Shown: positions 26,366 to 35,975, counted from the stretch's first letter. The stretch is DNA of 64,000 nucleotides from Massilia agri (GCF_024753255.1 NZ_JANUHA010000009.1:124001-188000), one strand, 5' to 3'. The notes: generated from the sequence alone by a model not told the origin. Program-made: numbers and translations.

Positions 26366-28330
26366 TTAATGCAAAAACGTTATTGTAAACCTGCATTCGA
26401 CCGGAACGGCGGACGATACGCTCGTGATACGCAAGACCTCGCAGGGCTGCTTGGACTCGTAGGTACGCGAGCACCAGCCCAGCGGCGGGTTCTCGGCGCC
26501 GCGCACCAGTTCCAGCTGCAGGTCGGCGCCGCTCGCCTGCATCTGCAGCACGAAGCGCTTGCCGCGTACCGACAGGCCGTGGCTGGTCAGGCGCACGTCG
26601 AGTTCCGGCGCGAAGTGCCAGAACTGCTCAACCTTGTGCGGCTTGCGCCCCGACACCTCGTCGCGCACCGTCAGGGTATTGCTCGTGCCGTCGAAGCGCA
26701 CGCTGCGCGCGTGGCGCACCGGGTCCGCCAGGCGCGTGTAGCCGCCGTGCGAGCCGCGGAAATCGAAGTCCTGCGGCGAACTCGGCATGCGCTCGATATG
26801 CGCATGGGCCTTGCGCAGCCACATGAAGCGGCCGCCGCTCACCGACTGGTCGAGCCCGTCGATGCGCACGGTGTTGTGGCTCGAGGTGCCGCGGAAATAG
26901 TCGCGCCACTTCTGTTCCTGCCAGTAGGAATAGGTGCCGGAGTCGATCAGGCATTCCTCGCCGGCGATCGAGAGGGTCAGGGCCAGTGCATCGGCATGGC
27001 CGTGGGCCGCGATGCCGAGGTAGCCGAGCGGGCCGCAGTCGAGCATGCCCTTGATCTCGCTCGCTTCGCCGAAATGGTTCCCGAAGAGGAAGTAGCCGCC
27101 TTCCGGGAAGGTCCAGCCGGTGTCGACCTCGTGCGGGTCGCAATCGGGGCGCTTGCCCGGCAGCGCATGCAGCAGCCACTGCACGCCCGGGTGCTTGTCC
27201 GCCGCGCCGCCGAAGACCGTATCGCCCAGCGCCAGCAGTTGCGCGGCGCGATCCATGCTGGAAGCATCGAGGCGGAACACGCAGCCGTCGTCGGCATCGC
27301 CCACGTTCGGCACATTGCCGCCGACGTCGCGCACCGAACGGAGAAAACGCATGGCGCGCTGCAAGGAGGCCCAGTAAGGGCGCGAGAAAGGATTGCCCGT
27401 CGCCTGCCCCATGAGGCCGGCGACGAACAGGAATTCACTCGAGAAGATGTGGTAGGCGAAGGCCTGCTCGCGGTTGACGCCATCGCGCGAGAACTGGATC
27501 TGGGCCTCGTGTTCGAGCTCGCGGCGCGCCTGCGCCAGCCAGTCGCCCGATTCCTTCCAGCAGGGCCAGGTGCTGGCGCCGACATACAGGCCCGCCAGCT
27601 CTCCGATCAGGTGGTTGTTGGCCGAGGAGTGGCGCGAGAGGTTGCGCGCGATGGTGCGGCAGTGGGCATGGATGCTGTCCAGCCAGTCGGCGCGCAGCTT
27701 CTGGCCCGATTCGCCCGCGAAGAGCTGGCTGGCCTCGCCGCCCGCCAGCTGCCACACCAGGCTCCAGTTGATCAGGCGGATGCCCAGTTCCAGCGAGCTG
27801 GTCCAGTTGGGTCCGGTCAGTGGCGGGCACTGGTCGAGCCAGCTGCGCAGCTGCTGTTCCAGCGCATGCAGCCAGCGCACGTCGCGGGAGAGGGTCCAGG
27901 CCTGGGCCAGGCGCACCAAGTGCAGGTGGCGGTTCAGCTCCCACACATGCTTGATGTCCCCGACCTGCTGGCGGTTCGTGATGGCGATGTCGCCGGCGTA
28001 GACCGCGGGGCCGCTGACGCCGGTTTCCGGGTCGCGGTTCCAGGCGGTGGGCACGCCCACGTCGAAGCGGCGCTCGGCGAACAGCACCACGTGGCCGGCG
28101 CAGATGCGGTCCGCATCCGCCAGCAGGGCGTCGATTTCCCGGGGGTCGAGGGCGGGGGCGCCGGAGACGCCCAGGCTCAGGGCGCGCGGCAGCGGGGCGG
28201 GCGCCGTGCGGCCGGCCATGCGCCGGCCCATCCTGGTCGCCGCGGCCTGGCGCACACGGTATCCCACTTCGGCCACCGACATGCAGCGCAGGCGGTTGAC
28301 CAGCCATCCGATCCTCATCGTTCCATTCAT
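26366..28330 (-). CDS. Heparinase II/III-family polysaccharide lyase
   Basis: A 654-residue protein with an alpha-alpha toroid in the N-terminal half (about 60-360; RHSSANNHLIGELAGLYVG carries the conserved Asn-Asn-His) and a heparinase II/III beta-sandwich domain (about 390-640; AAHGHADALALTLSIAGEECLIDSGTYSY with catalytic His/Tyr, then SHNTVRIDG). No signal peptide is seen, so it may act in the cytoplasm or be exported another way. Relatives in exopolysaccharide clusters trim or release the polymer. The start ATG at 28330 follows a GAGGGGG site. Confidence 0.9.
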   Translation of the reverse strand: MNGTMRIGWLVNRLRCMSVAEVGYRVRQAAATRMGRRMAGRTAPAPLPRALSLGVSGAPALDPREIDALLADADRICAGHVVLFAERRFDVGVPTAWNRDPETGVSGPAVYAGDIAITNRQQVGDIKHVWELNRHLHLVRLAQAWTLSRDVRWLHALEQQLRSWLDQCPPLTGPNWTSSLELGIRLINWSLVWQLAGGEASQLFAGESGQKLRADWLDSIHAHCRTIARNLSRHSSANNHLIGELAGLYVGASTWPCWKESGDWLAQARRELEHEAQIQFSRDGVNREQAFAYHIFSSEFLFVAGLMGQATGNPFSRPYWASLQRAMRFLRSVRDVGGNVPNVGDADDGCVFRLDASSMDRAAQLLALGDTVFGGAADKHPGVQWLLHALPGKRPDCDPHEVDTGWTFPEGGYFLFGNHFGEASEIKGMLDCGPLGYLGIAAHGHADALALTLSIAGEECLIDSGTYSYWQEQKWRDYFRGTSSHNTVRIDGLDQSVSGGRFMWLRKAHAHIERMPSSPQDFDFRGSHGGYTRLADPVRHARSVRFDGTSNTLTVRDEVSGRKPHKVEQFWHFAPELDVRLTSHGLSVRGKRFVLQMQASGADLQLELVRGAENPPLGWCSRTYESKQPCEVLRITSVSSAVPVECRFTITFLH

Positions 28331-28343
28331 TGCGTCCCCCTCG

Positions 28344-29447
28344 CTATGCGACCTCGTCGCGAAGCTGTCTATAGACCGCTGATAGTTGTCCGATCACGAC
28401 GCCGGACTCGAATCTCTCTTCAATCGTCTTGCGTGCCCGCGCCCCCAGGCGCTGCCGCTCTTGTTCGTCGCCGAGGATGCGCGCCAGGGCAGTTGCCAGC
28501 CCCTGCGCGTCGCCCGGCTGCACCATCAGGCCGTTCTCCTGATCCTGTACCGCGTCGGGGATGCCGCCGACGCCGCTCACCACGATGGCCTTGCCGGCGG
28601 CCATGGCTTCCAGCATCGCCATCGGCAAGCCTTCCGCATGCGAGGGCAGGCAGAACACGCTGGCGCGCGCCAGTTCTTCCTGCTTGCGCCCGCTTGTCAC
28701 CCAGCCCAGCATCGTCACGCGCTCGCCCACGCCCAACTCCTCGGCGCGCCGTTTCACCTGCTCCAGTTCGCCCTGCCCGCCGATCGCCAGTTCCACCTGC
28801 GGAAAGCGCTCGCGCAGCAGGCCCAGGGCTTCCACCAGTTCATAGATGCCCTTGCGCGGCTCGACCTGGCCCAGGAAGAGGATGCGTCCGGGCTGTACTT
28901 CCACGTCCGACCGGGGCGGCAGCGGCACCGAATTCGGGATCACCACCACGCGCGCCGCGGGTGCGAAACCGCGCAGGAAGTCCGCCCAGCGGCTCGACAG
29001 CGCGATCACGGTCGAACTTTTTTCCAGCGTGTGGCGGATCCAGCGCCGCATCAGGCCATTCGAGCCCGCAACGAAATCGTCGAAGCAGGCGCCATGCAGG
29101 TGAAACACCGTCTTGCAGCCGCTCGCCCGCGCCAGCGCCAGGAGGATGGACTTGCGGACAAAGCTCCCCTTCGAGGCCGCATGCGCATGCACCACCTCGG
29201 GCCGGCGAGCGAGGCAAATCAGCGTGCCCCACACGCCCTTGACGAATGCGCCGACCTTGTGCGTCGTCGTCCCTTCGGCATGGGTCGGCACGTAGCACAC
29301 GCCTTCGCGTTCGAACAGGCCGTCCTGGCGCAGCAGCGACACCACGGTCGCCACGCCGCCGCGTCCCTCGGGGTCGGTGCCCAGCATCAGCACGCGCGGC
29401 GCCGCCAGCCTTGCCGCCGGCGCTGCTGGAGCCGATGCCCGGTTCAT
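28344..29447 (-). CDS. Glycosyltransferase family 4
   Basis: A 367-residue GT-B-fold transferase. The N-terminal half begins RVLMLGTDPEGRGGVATVVSLL and the C-terminal half has GRILFLGQVEPRKGIYELVEAL and the E-x7-E-like segment SVFCLPSHAEGLPMAMLEAMAAG. Donor and acceptor are unknown; UDP- or GDP-sugars from the cluster are candidates. The ATG at 29447 follows a GGCGAGGGCGG stretch. It is 13 bases before the heparinase gene. Confidence 0.93.
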   Translation of the reverse strand: MNRASAPAAPAARLAAPRVLMLGTDPEGRGGVATVVSLLRQDGLFEREGVCYVPTHAEGTTTHKVGAFVKGVWGTLICLARRPEVVHAHAASKGSFVRKSILLALARASGCKTVFHLHGACFDDFVAGSNGLMRRWIRHTLEKSSTVIALSSRWADFLRGFAPAARVVVIPNSVPLPPRSDVEVQPGRILFLGQVEPRKGIYELVEALGLLRERFPQVELAIGGQGELEQVKRRAEELGVGERVTMLGWVTSGRKQEELARASVFCLPSHAEGLPMAMLEAMAAGKAIVVSGVGGIPDAVQDQENGLMVQPGDAQGLATALARILGDEQERQRLGARARKTIEERFESGVVIGQLSAVYRQLRDEVA

Positions 29448-29570
29448 GCCGCCCTCGCCTTCAGGGGTTTGCAAAATAGAAATTGTTTTGGATAGTACAA
29501 CAGTGTTTTCTCCGGGAAGCGCACGATACTAAACCGGCTGGCACGCACGGCGCGACTTGTGGTAAGGCTG

Positions 29571-30785
29571 CTATCTTTCAGGCTTGGCGCCAGGAAGGAT
29601 TTTTGTGTACGTTTCTGCAACAATCCGGCCGAGAATAGCATAGGTCCGGTGGCTCCTAACGTACGCTGGGCCACGTTTCGCGAACTCGGCAGCAAGGGCC
29701 TTGTCCTCCAGCAAGCGCCTGATCGCCGCGACGAAGGGGCCGGTTTCCATCGGCGCGCACAGGCCCGCCCCGCTCTCTTCGACGACGAGGCGCTGGTCGG
29801 GGATGTCGTTGGCGACGCTGGGAATACCCAGGGCCAGGTACTCGACCAGCTTGGTCGGCGAGGACACGTCGAACAGCACCCCGCGCGGGATCGGCGACAG
29901 GCCGACCTCGGCCCGCAGCGCATAGCCCAGTGCTTCTTTCTGGGGCAACCAGCCCGTCAGCAGCACGTGGTCTTCGATGCCGCGGCGGGCGATCTCGGCG
30001 CGCATCCACTCCATCTCGTCGTTCGAAGCGGCGTCGCCGGCGATGACGACCAGGGCGTCCGGGACCGCCTGCTTGAGTCCTTCGGCCACATCGAGCAGGA
30101 AGTCGGAGCGGCGCGCCCGGGCGATGCGGCCCAGGTAGAGCACGACGCGGCGCCCGTCGAGGCGCGGGTCCTGGCTCGGGGTGACGGCGGCCCGGTCGAA
30201 CACGGTGTCGTCCACGCCCATGGGCACGGCCGTCATGCGGCTGCGCCGGAACCCCTTGCTTGCCAGCCAGTCGGCCATGGCTTCGCTCTGGACAAAAATA
30301 TGGCGGGCCCCGGGCAGCACCAGGCGGTAGATCACGAAGCGCGAGGCGGCCGCGCGCAGCGCATGCGCGCACCATTTGACGCCCCGGAACTCGTCGCGGC
30401 GCACCTCGAACCCTTCGACGATGGGGAAGGACATCCAGTAGACAAAGGGGACGCGCAGGATGGCGGCGGCGATGCGCCCGAGCAGGCCCGAGGCGATCTT
30501 GTCGCGCACCTGGATGCAGTCGGGCCGGATGTGCGTCAGGGCCCGCAGCAGGCCGCGCAAGTCCCACAGCGGCGAGAGCACGGCCGCGAAGCGCGAGCGC
30601 AGGCTGCCGACCAGGTACATGCCGCCCGCCGGCCAGTCCGCCGTTTCATTGCCGCCCGCCTGCCCCACCAGCTCCGTGTTGACGCCGTAGCGCGGCATCT
30701 CGGTCCCGAACAGGGTGAGTACGTCGGCGCGGGCCGGCGGCAGGGGATCCCGGACGATGAAGGCGATGGACAGGGGCTTGCGCAT
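29571..30785 (-). CDS. Glycosyltransferase family 4
   Basis: A 404-residue GT-B-fold transferase beginning MRKPLSIAFIVRDPLPPARA. The C-terminal Rossmann half has RVVLYLGRIARARRSDFLLDV and LSPIPRGVLFDVSSPTKLVEYLALG split by the usual nucleotide-sugar binding region; Glu in KLVEYLALG is the conserved residue. It heads the left block of the exopolysaccharide locus, just across from the divergent DUF2946 gene. Substrate is unknown. Confidence 0.92.
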   Translation of the reverse strand: MRKPLSIAFIVRDPLPPARADVLTLFGTEMPRYGVNTELVGQAGGNETADWPAGGMYLVGSLRSRFAAVLSPLWDLRGLLRALTHIRPDCIQVRDKIASGLLGRIAAAILRVPFVYWMSFPIVEGFEVRRDEFRGVKWCAHALRAAASRFVIYRLVLPGARHIFVQSEAMADWLASKGFRRSRMTAVPMGVDDTVFDRAAVTPSQDPRLDGRRVVLYLGRIARARRSDFLLDVAEGLKQAVPDALVVIAGDAASNDEMEWMRAEIARRGIEDHVLLTGWLPQKEALGYALRAEVGLSPIPRGVLFDVSSPTKLVEYLALGIPSVANDIPDQRLVVEESGAGLCAPMETGPFVAAIRRLLEDKALAAEFAKRGPAYVRSHRTYAILGRIVAETYTKILPGAKPER

Positions 30786-30941
30786 ACGGTTGACCTGGTG
30801 TTCGAGCCAGCCGATTCTAGCGCAGCAATTCGACGGCACGATTCGGCAAGATCGGGCTTGTGTGCGCTGCAGCACATCCCGGCGAAAAAAGCGCGTGGTC
30901 TTGCCGCGCGCCCATGGGCAGCGGACCGTGAGGGCCGATGC

Positions 30942-30947
30942 TACAAT
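30942..30947 (+). promoter_or_regulatory. Extended -10 element placed for a leaderless transcript
   Basis: TACAAT at 30942-30947 is preceded by TG one base upstream, an extended -10. Transcription would begin about seven bases later, at the ATG of the DUF2946 gene (30954). No ribosome binding site or convincing -35 box is visible. Confidence 0.5.
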
Positions 30948-30953
30948 CGCAAC

Positions 30954-31340
30954 ATGGGTATGCGCCGCAACACATTCGCTCTTGCCGCATGGGCCGCCTT
31001 GCTTGCCATCCTGTTGGCAGTGCTGGCGCCGACGCTCTCCCATGCCTACGCCGAGCCTGGCGGCACCCGCACCATCACCGTCGAAGTCTGCAGCGCCACC
31101 GGCATCGCCATGACGCACCAGATGGCGGTCGACGACGCCGGCGACGTCCCCGCAGCAAGCCATGGTTTCGAACACTGCCCCTTCTGCCAGACCGGCGCCA
31201 GCCCCGTCGTCTTGCCATCGGCAAGCTTCCAGCTCCCTGTGCTGACGGGCGCCGATCGCCATCCTCCTCTCTTTTACAGCGCATCCACGCCCCTGTTCGC
31301 ATGGACGGCGGCGCAGCCACGCGGCCCGCCCGCGGCCTGA
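30954..31340 (+). CDS. DUF2946 family protein
   Basis: A 128-residue exported or membrane-anchored protein: an N-terminal helix (about 9-30), then a short periplasmic part with the DUF2946 signature HCPFCQTGA. Members usually sit next to TonB-dependent receptors and PepSY proteins and are suspected to bind copper or another metal through the Cys/His motif. That gene order is present here. An alternative start at ATG 30960 would shorten the protein by two residues. Confidence 0.85.
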   Translation: MGMRRNTFALAAWAALLAILLAVLAPTLSHAYAEPGGTRTITVEVCSATGIAMTHQMAVDDAGDVPAASHGFEHCPFCQTGASPVVLPSASFQLPVLTGADRHPPLFYSASTPLFAWTAAQPRGPPAA

Positions 31341-31380
31341 TCCGGACCATCTTCGTCGCACCGTTCGCGGTGCCGGATCA
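31338..31380 (+). other. Nested hairpin between the DUF2946 and receptor genes
   Basis: TGATCCGG (31338-31345, including the stop codon) pairs with CCGGATCA (31373-31380). Inside, GCACCG/CGGTGC (31358-31373) closes a UUCG tetraloop. It may end or slow transcription, or protect the upstream part of the mRNA. There is no U tract. Confidence 0.5.
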
Positions 31381-31421
31381 TCACGCGAGGTTTCCACACC
31401 TCGGCGTCAAGAGAGTTGCAC

Positions 31422-33566
31422 ATGAATTCTTCAAGATATCAGGCGCGTCCATGCGCACTGGCGCTGGCCCTCGCCTGCGCCTTCGCCCTGCCCTCAGTGG
31501 CGCAGGACACCCTTCCCACCGTCGAGATCACGGGCGCCGCCCCGCGCGCCGGCCTGCCGGACCTCGACACCCCGGTCGACACCGGCAGCCGCCTTGGCCT
31601 GAGCAGCCGCGAAACGCCGGCCAGCGTCAACGTGGTCGATCGCGCCACCATCGAGCTGCGCGGCGCGCAGGATACCCAGGACATCCTGCGCGCCCTGCCC
31701 GGCGTCACTGCCCACAATGCGCCGGGCAATATCGGCGTGTTCTACCGCGGCTTCGGCAGCGGCTCGATCAGCCAGCTGTTCAACGGCATCAACGTCCAGT
31801 ATTCCATCGCCGCGCGGCCGGTCGACAGCTGGATCTATGAGCGGGTCGAATCCATCGGCGGCCCGTCGAGTTTCATGTCGGGCTCCGGCGCCGTCGGCGG
31901 GACCATCAATTACATCACCAAGACCGCCGAGCGCCGCGAGTTCGGGGACGCCCAGCTGCGTGTGGGCGCCGATGGCCTGCGCGAAGGATCGTTCGGCCTG
32001 AACCGCCGCATGGACGACATCCACGCCGCCCGCATCGACCTGAACCACCGCGACAGCGACAGCTGGATCGAAGGCAGCGCTTCACGCTCGACCCAGCTCG
32101 CCGCCTCGCTGCGTTCGGATCTCGCGCAGGGCTTCACCCACCTGCTCGCCTACGAATACCAGGAAGAAGACGTCGACCGCCCCTACTGGGGCACGCCGCT
32201 CCTCAACCCCGTGGCCGGCCGCGCGCGCATCGACCCGGGCACGCGCTTCAAGAACTACAACAGTCTCGATGGGGTCTACGACCAGCGCGTGCACTGGCTG
32301 CGCTCGGTGTCGCAGTTCAAGCCGGGCGAGCGCAGGCAGTGGACCAACACCCTCTACGCCTACGACGCCCTGCGCGACTACCGCAATGTCGAGACCTACC
32401 GCTTCAACCCCGGGAACACGGCCGTGATCCGCTCCGGCATCCTGCTGCAGCGCCACGACCAGCGCGTGGTCGGCAACCGCCTCGACGGAGGCCGCCGCGG
32501 CACGCTGCTGGGGCGCCGCAGCGACTGGGCCTATGGCCTGGACATCAGCTACAACCGCCAGACGCGCTTCCCCAACAGCCTGTCGAACACCGTGGGCGCG
32601 GTCGACCCTTACCGGTTCACGCTTGAACACTTCTTCGACCTCCCCGGCATGGCGCCGGGCTTCCGCCCGGACCGCGACAACCGCGTGCGCACCCTCGCCG
32701 CCTACCTCGAGAACCGCACCGCCCTTGCCACAGGCCTGCACCTGGTCACCGCCCTGCGCCACGAGCGCATCGCGCTCGAACTCACGAACCGGCGCGAGGT
32801 CACCGCCACCAACCCCGCCAGCTTCGAGCGCCGCTACCGCCCCACCACGGGACGCGCCGGCCTGGTCTGGGACGTGGCGGCGGGCGCCATGCTCTACGCC
32901 CAGTATGCGACAGCGGCCGACCCGCCTTCCGGGGTGCTGTCCACCGCCTCGTTCGCGGACGTGCGCAACAACAGCGAACTGACGCGCGGGCGCCAGGGCG
33001 AAATCGGCGCCAAGCTGGACTTCTGGGACGGCAAGGGATCGGCGACCCTGGCCGCCTACGACATCAACCGCAGGAACATCGCCACACAGGACCCGAACAA
33101 CAGCGCCTTGACCATCCTCGTCGGCGAACAGACGGCGCGCGGCGTCGAGCTGGCGGTCGGCCTGCGGCCCACGCGCCGGTGGTCGATCCAGGGCAATCTC
33201 TCCAAGGTCGAGGCGCGCTACGCGAACTTCCGCCAGGGCGGCGTGTCCCTGGCCGGCAAAACCCCGAGCAATACGCCGGAAACGGTAGCCAACCTGTGGC
33301 TGGGATGGGAACCCCTGTCCGGCGTGAAAGCGAGCGTCGGCCTGCGCCACGTCGGCCACATCTACGCGGACGCCGCCAACACGGTGGACTGGCCCGCCTA
33401 CACCCTGGTCGACCTGGCCTTGAGCGTGAAGCTGCGGCCCGACCTGCTGCTCACCGGCCGGGTGCGCAATGTGGGCGACCGCGTCTACGCGGCGAACATG
33501 GCAGCCACCATGGCCTATCTCGGCGCGCCGCGCAGCGCCGAAGTGGCCCTGCGCCATACCTTTTGA
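31422..33566 (+). CDS. TonB-dependent siderophore-type receptor
   Basis: A 714-residue outer-membrane receptor. A signal peptide (about 1-28, ending SVAQ) is followed by a plug domain (about 50-170; RETPASVNVVDRATIELRG, LPGVTAHNAPGNIGVFYRG) and a 22-strand-type barrel ending in Phe (EVALRHTF), the usual outer-membrane insertion signal. It resembles FpvA/FhuE-type siderophore receptors, though DUF2946 and PepSY neighbours also occur with copper receptors. The ligand is unknown. Confidence 0.92.
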   Translation: MNSSRYQARPCALALALACAFALPSVAQDTLPTVEITGAAPRAGLPDLDTPVDTGSRLGLSSRETPASVNVVDRATIELRGAQDTQDILRALPGVTAHNAPGNIGVFYRGFGSGSISQLFNGINVQYSIAARPVDSWIYERVESIGGPSSFMSGSGAVGGTINYITKTAERREFGDAQLRVGADGLREGSFGLNRRMDDIHAARIDLNHRDSDSWIEGSASRSTQLAASLRSDLAQGFTHLLAYEYQEEDVDRPYWGTPLLNPVAGRARIDPGTRFKNYNSLDGVYDQRVHWLRSVSQFKPGERRQWTNTLYAYDALRDYRNVETYRFNPGNTAVIRSGILLQRHDQRVVGNRLDGGRRGTLLGRRSDWAYGLDISYNRQTRFPNSLSNTVGAVDPYRFTLEHFFDLPGMAPGFRPDRDNRVRTLAAYLENRTALATGLHLVTALRHERIALELTNRREVTATNPASFERRYRPTTGRAGLVWDVAAGAMLYAQYATAADPPSGVLSTASFADVRNNSELTRGRQGEIGAKLDFWDGKGSATLAAYDINRRNIATQDPNNSALTILVGEQTARGVELAVGLRPTRRWSIQGNLSKVEARYANFRQGGVSLAGKTPSNTPETVANLWLGWEPLSGVKASVGLRHVGHIYADAANTVDWPAYTLVDLALSVKLRPDLLLTGRVRNVGDRVYAANMAATMAYLGAPRSAEVALRHTF

Positions 33567-33574
33567 GGCGCGCC

Positions 33575-35137
33575 ATGGCATCCCCGACACTCAAACGCCT
33601 GCTCTTCCTGACCCACCGCTGGCTGGGCATCGTGCTGTGCGCCTTCTTCGCCATGTGGTTCGTCTCCGGCGTCGTCATGATGTACGTCGGCTATCCGAAG
33701 CTGACGGAACCGGAGCGCCTGCAGCACCTGCCCCGCCTCGGCGAAGGCAAGGGTCTGATCGGCCCCGTCCAGGCGCTGGCGAGCGCCGGCGTGCACGGTC
33801 CCTTGGCGTCCCTGCGCCTGGCTGCCGCCAGCGGCGGGCGTCCCGTCTACCTGGCCGAACCCGCGCACGCGGACGGGAAGAAACCGAAGGCCGGCAGCGC
33901 CACCATCGTGATCGACGCCCGCAGCGGCGCACGTCTCGACAGCTTCGGCCGCGAGGCCGCACTGGCGGCAAGCAGCGCCTGGGCCGGCCCCGGCGTGCAC
34001 CCCGTTTACCTTGGCACGGTAATGGAGGACGCCTTCACCCACTCGCGCGGGCTGGACGGCCACCGTCCCCTGCACCGCGTGCAGCTGGACGACGCCGCGC
34101 AGACCCTGCTCTACGTGTCCAGCCGCACCGGCGAAGTGGTGCGCGACGCGCCGCGTCTCGAGCGCCTGTGGAACTACGCAGGCGCCTGGATCCACTGGCT
34201 CTATCCTTTGCGCGGCAATGCTTTCGACCGCTGGTGGACCGATATCGTCAACTGGCTGTCGATCGCGGGCATCGCGATGGCCCTCACCGGCACCGTGGTC
34301 GGCGTGCTGCGCTGGCGCTTCAGCCGCCCCTACCGCAACGGCGCGCGCTCGCCCTACCCGGGGCCGATGATGCGCTGGCACCACATCGGCGGCCTGCTGT
34401 TCGCGCTCACGACCATTACCTGGATCTTCAGCGGCCTGATGTCGATGAACCCCTGGAAGGTGTTCACCAGCGACGCCGCGCCGCTGCGCATGGAAGCCCT
34501 GGCGGGCGGGCCGCCCACCCTGTCTGCCGGCATGCTTGCCGGCGCCACGCCCCAGGCACTGCTGGCCGCCGCGCCCGGCGCTCGCGAATTACACTGGCGC
34601 CGCGTGCTCGGGCGCACGCTGGTAGCCGCCTATCCGGCCGGCGGCAGCCCGCTCGTGCTCGATGGGAATGCCGGGGCCGCGTCCCTGGACGTGGAGGCGC
34701 TGACTGCGGCCGCCCGCCGGCTCCTGCCTGCCCCGGTCGCGCGCATCGAACGCCTCGACGCCTACGACCTGCACTACTACGCCCGGGCCGGGCACACCAT
34801 GACAGGTGGCGCTGACAAGCCTCTGCCGGCCCTGCGCCTCGTCTTCGACGATGCAAACAGGAGCTGGGTCCACCTCGATCCGCGCACCGGCGCCGTGCTG
34901 GGCCGCAGCGACAGCCACAAGCGCGCCAGCCGCTGGCTGTTCGCCATGCTGCACAGCTGGGATTGGCTGCCCCTGCTGGAGCGCCGTCCCCTGTGGGATG
35001 CGGTACTGGTGCTGCTGAGCCTCGGCGGGCTCTTGATGAGCGTGACGGGCATCGTCATCGGCTGGCGCAGGCTGGGCCGCAAGCTGGGCAGGTCAGGCCG
35101 CCCGCGATTCCTTCCAGTCCACCAGGCGCCGCATTAG
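33575..35137 (+). CDS. PepSY-domain membrane protein
   Basis: A 520-residue inner-membrane protein with the PepSY-TM layout: a first helix (LLFLTHRWLGIVLCAFFAMWF with a conserved His), a large periplasmic part, two middle helices (WLSIAGIAMALTGTVVGVL; HHIGGLLFALTTITWIFSG) and a last helix (VLVLLSLGGLLMSVTGIVIG). Relatives serve as ferric-siderophore or metal reductases, with His residues binding haem. GAGG precedes the ATG at 33575, eight bases after the receptor stop. Its 3' end overlaps the facing glycosyltransferase gene by 45 bases. Confidence 0.9.
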   Translation: MASPTLKRLLFLTHRWLGIVLCAFFAMWFVSGVVMMYVGYPKLTEPERLQHLPRLGEGKGLIGPVQALASAGVHGPLASLRLAAASGGRPVYLAEPAHADGKKPKAGSATIVIDARSGARLDSFGREAALAASSAWAGPGVHPVYLGTVMEDAFTHSRGLDGHRPLHRVQLDDAAQTLLYVSSRTGEVVRDAPRLERLWNYAGAWIHWLYPLRGNAFDRWWTDIVNWLSIAGIAMALTGTVVGVLRWRFSRPYRNGARSPYPGPMMRWHHIGGLLFALTTITWIFSGLMSMNPWKVFTSDAAPLRMEALAGGPPTLSAGMLAGATPQALLAAAPGARELHWRRVLGRTLVAAYPAGGSPLVLDGNAGAASLDVEALTAAARRLLPAPVARIERLDAYDLHYYARAGHTMTGGADKPLPALRLVFDDANRSWVHLDPRTGAVLGRSDSHKRASRWLFAMLHSWDWLPLLERRPLWDAVLVLLSLGGLLMSVTGIVIGWRRLGRKLGRSGRPRFLPVHQAPH

Positions 35138-35950
35138 CTCGGCGCTGGCCTGGCTGTCGAGCTTGCGGCAGAAGTGGGCGTTGGAGGCGCGGATGCCTTC
35201 GAAGTCGGCCCCATCGAGGACCTTGGGATTGCGCGCGCCCTGTTCCGGCCACTGGACGTAGCGGTAGTTGTCGCTCAGGACGCGGCTGGCATAGGGCGAG
35301 TGCATGACCAGGGTCTGGAAGAACAGCTCGTCCGGGCACTGCACGGTGCGGCACAGGCGCAGGAAACGCGGGTGTGCATCCGCCAGCCGCAGCACCTCGG
35401 CCACGCAGCCGCGCGACAGGGCCCACCAGGACGAGCCGCCGTGCGGTACGAGACCATCCGGCATGCGGCGCCGGCGCCCGGTGAGGCGCAGCAGCGCGTT
35501 GGCCGCGCGGCAGGCAAGACGCTCCAGGCTGCCGCCTCCTTCGCGGTGGAACAACTGGTAGCGGAAATCGACCTTCCAGCCATTGGGACCGATCGGGGTG
35601 GTCTCGATGAGTTCGCGGTCGCGCACCCGCGCCAGCTCGCGCTTGAGCAGGGCGTTCGGCAGCAGCGGGAAGTCCTGGGCCGACAGGAAGATCACCTTGT
35701 CGAAGTCGGGCTGTTCGAGCAGGATCTGGCGCAGCGAGGCCAAGGTCGCCTGCACCTGCGAGAAGCCGCCCCAGCGCACGTCCACGCGGTCCTCGACCAG
35801 GTGCGCGTTCGGGTGCAGGTCGCTCGGGTCGATGGCGCTCTTGCGGTCGAGGTGGACGTAGACGAGGAAGTCGGGGTCGCTCAGCTGCTGGACCAGTGTG
35901 TTGAGCTGCTCGGCGTCCTTGTGCGCGGCGATCAGGAATACCTGTTTCAT
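35093..35950 (-). CDS. Core-2/I-branching (GT14-like) glycosyltransferase
   Basis: A 285-residue enzyme beginning MKQVFLIAAHKDAEQLNTLV. The GT14 pattern is clear: FLVYVHLDRKS, DVRWGGFSQVQATL, VIFLSAQDFPLLP, GSSWWALSRGCVAEVL and QCPDELFFQTLVMHSP. Relatives add beta-1,6 GlcNAc or xylose branches. A strong terminator lies 26 bases before the ATG on the same strand, so this gene needs its own promoter or read-through. It is cut off from the other exopolysaccharide genes by the metal-uptake cassette. Confidence 0.9.
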   Translation of the reverse strand: MKQVFLIAAHKDAEQLNTLVQQLSDPDFLVYVHLDRKSAIDPSDLHPNAHLVEDRVDVRWGGFSQVQATLASLRQILLEQPDFDKVIFLSAQDFPLLPNALLKRELARVRDRELIETTPIGPNGWKVDFRYQLFHREGGGSLERLACRAANALLRLTGRRRRMPDGLVPHGGSSWWALSRGCVAEVLRLADAHPRFLRLCRTVQCPDELFFQTLVMHSPYASRVLSDNYRYVQWPEQGARNPKVLDGADFEGIRASNAHFCRKLDSQASAELMRRLVDWKESRAA

Positions 35951-35975
35951 CAGAACCAATTCGGTGGTGCGGCCC

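Noticed and set aside
25178..29242. A very long open frame on the plus strand across wecB, the heparinase-type lyase and a glycosyltransferase
   Set aside because: It is antisense to well-supported genes, its translation is low-complexity Ala/Gly/Arg/His-rich with no family pattern, and such frames are common opposite high-GC genes.
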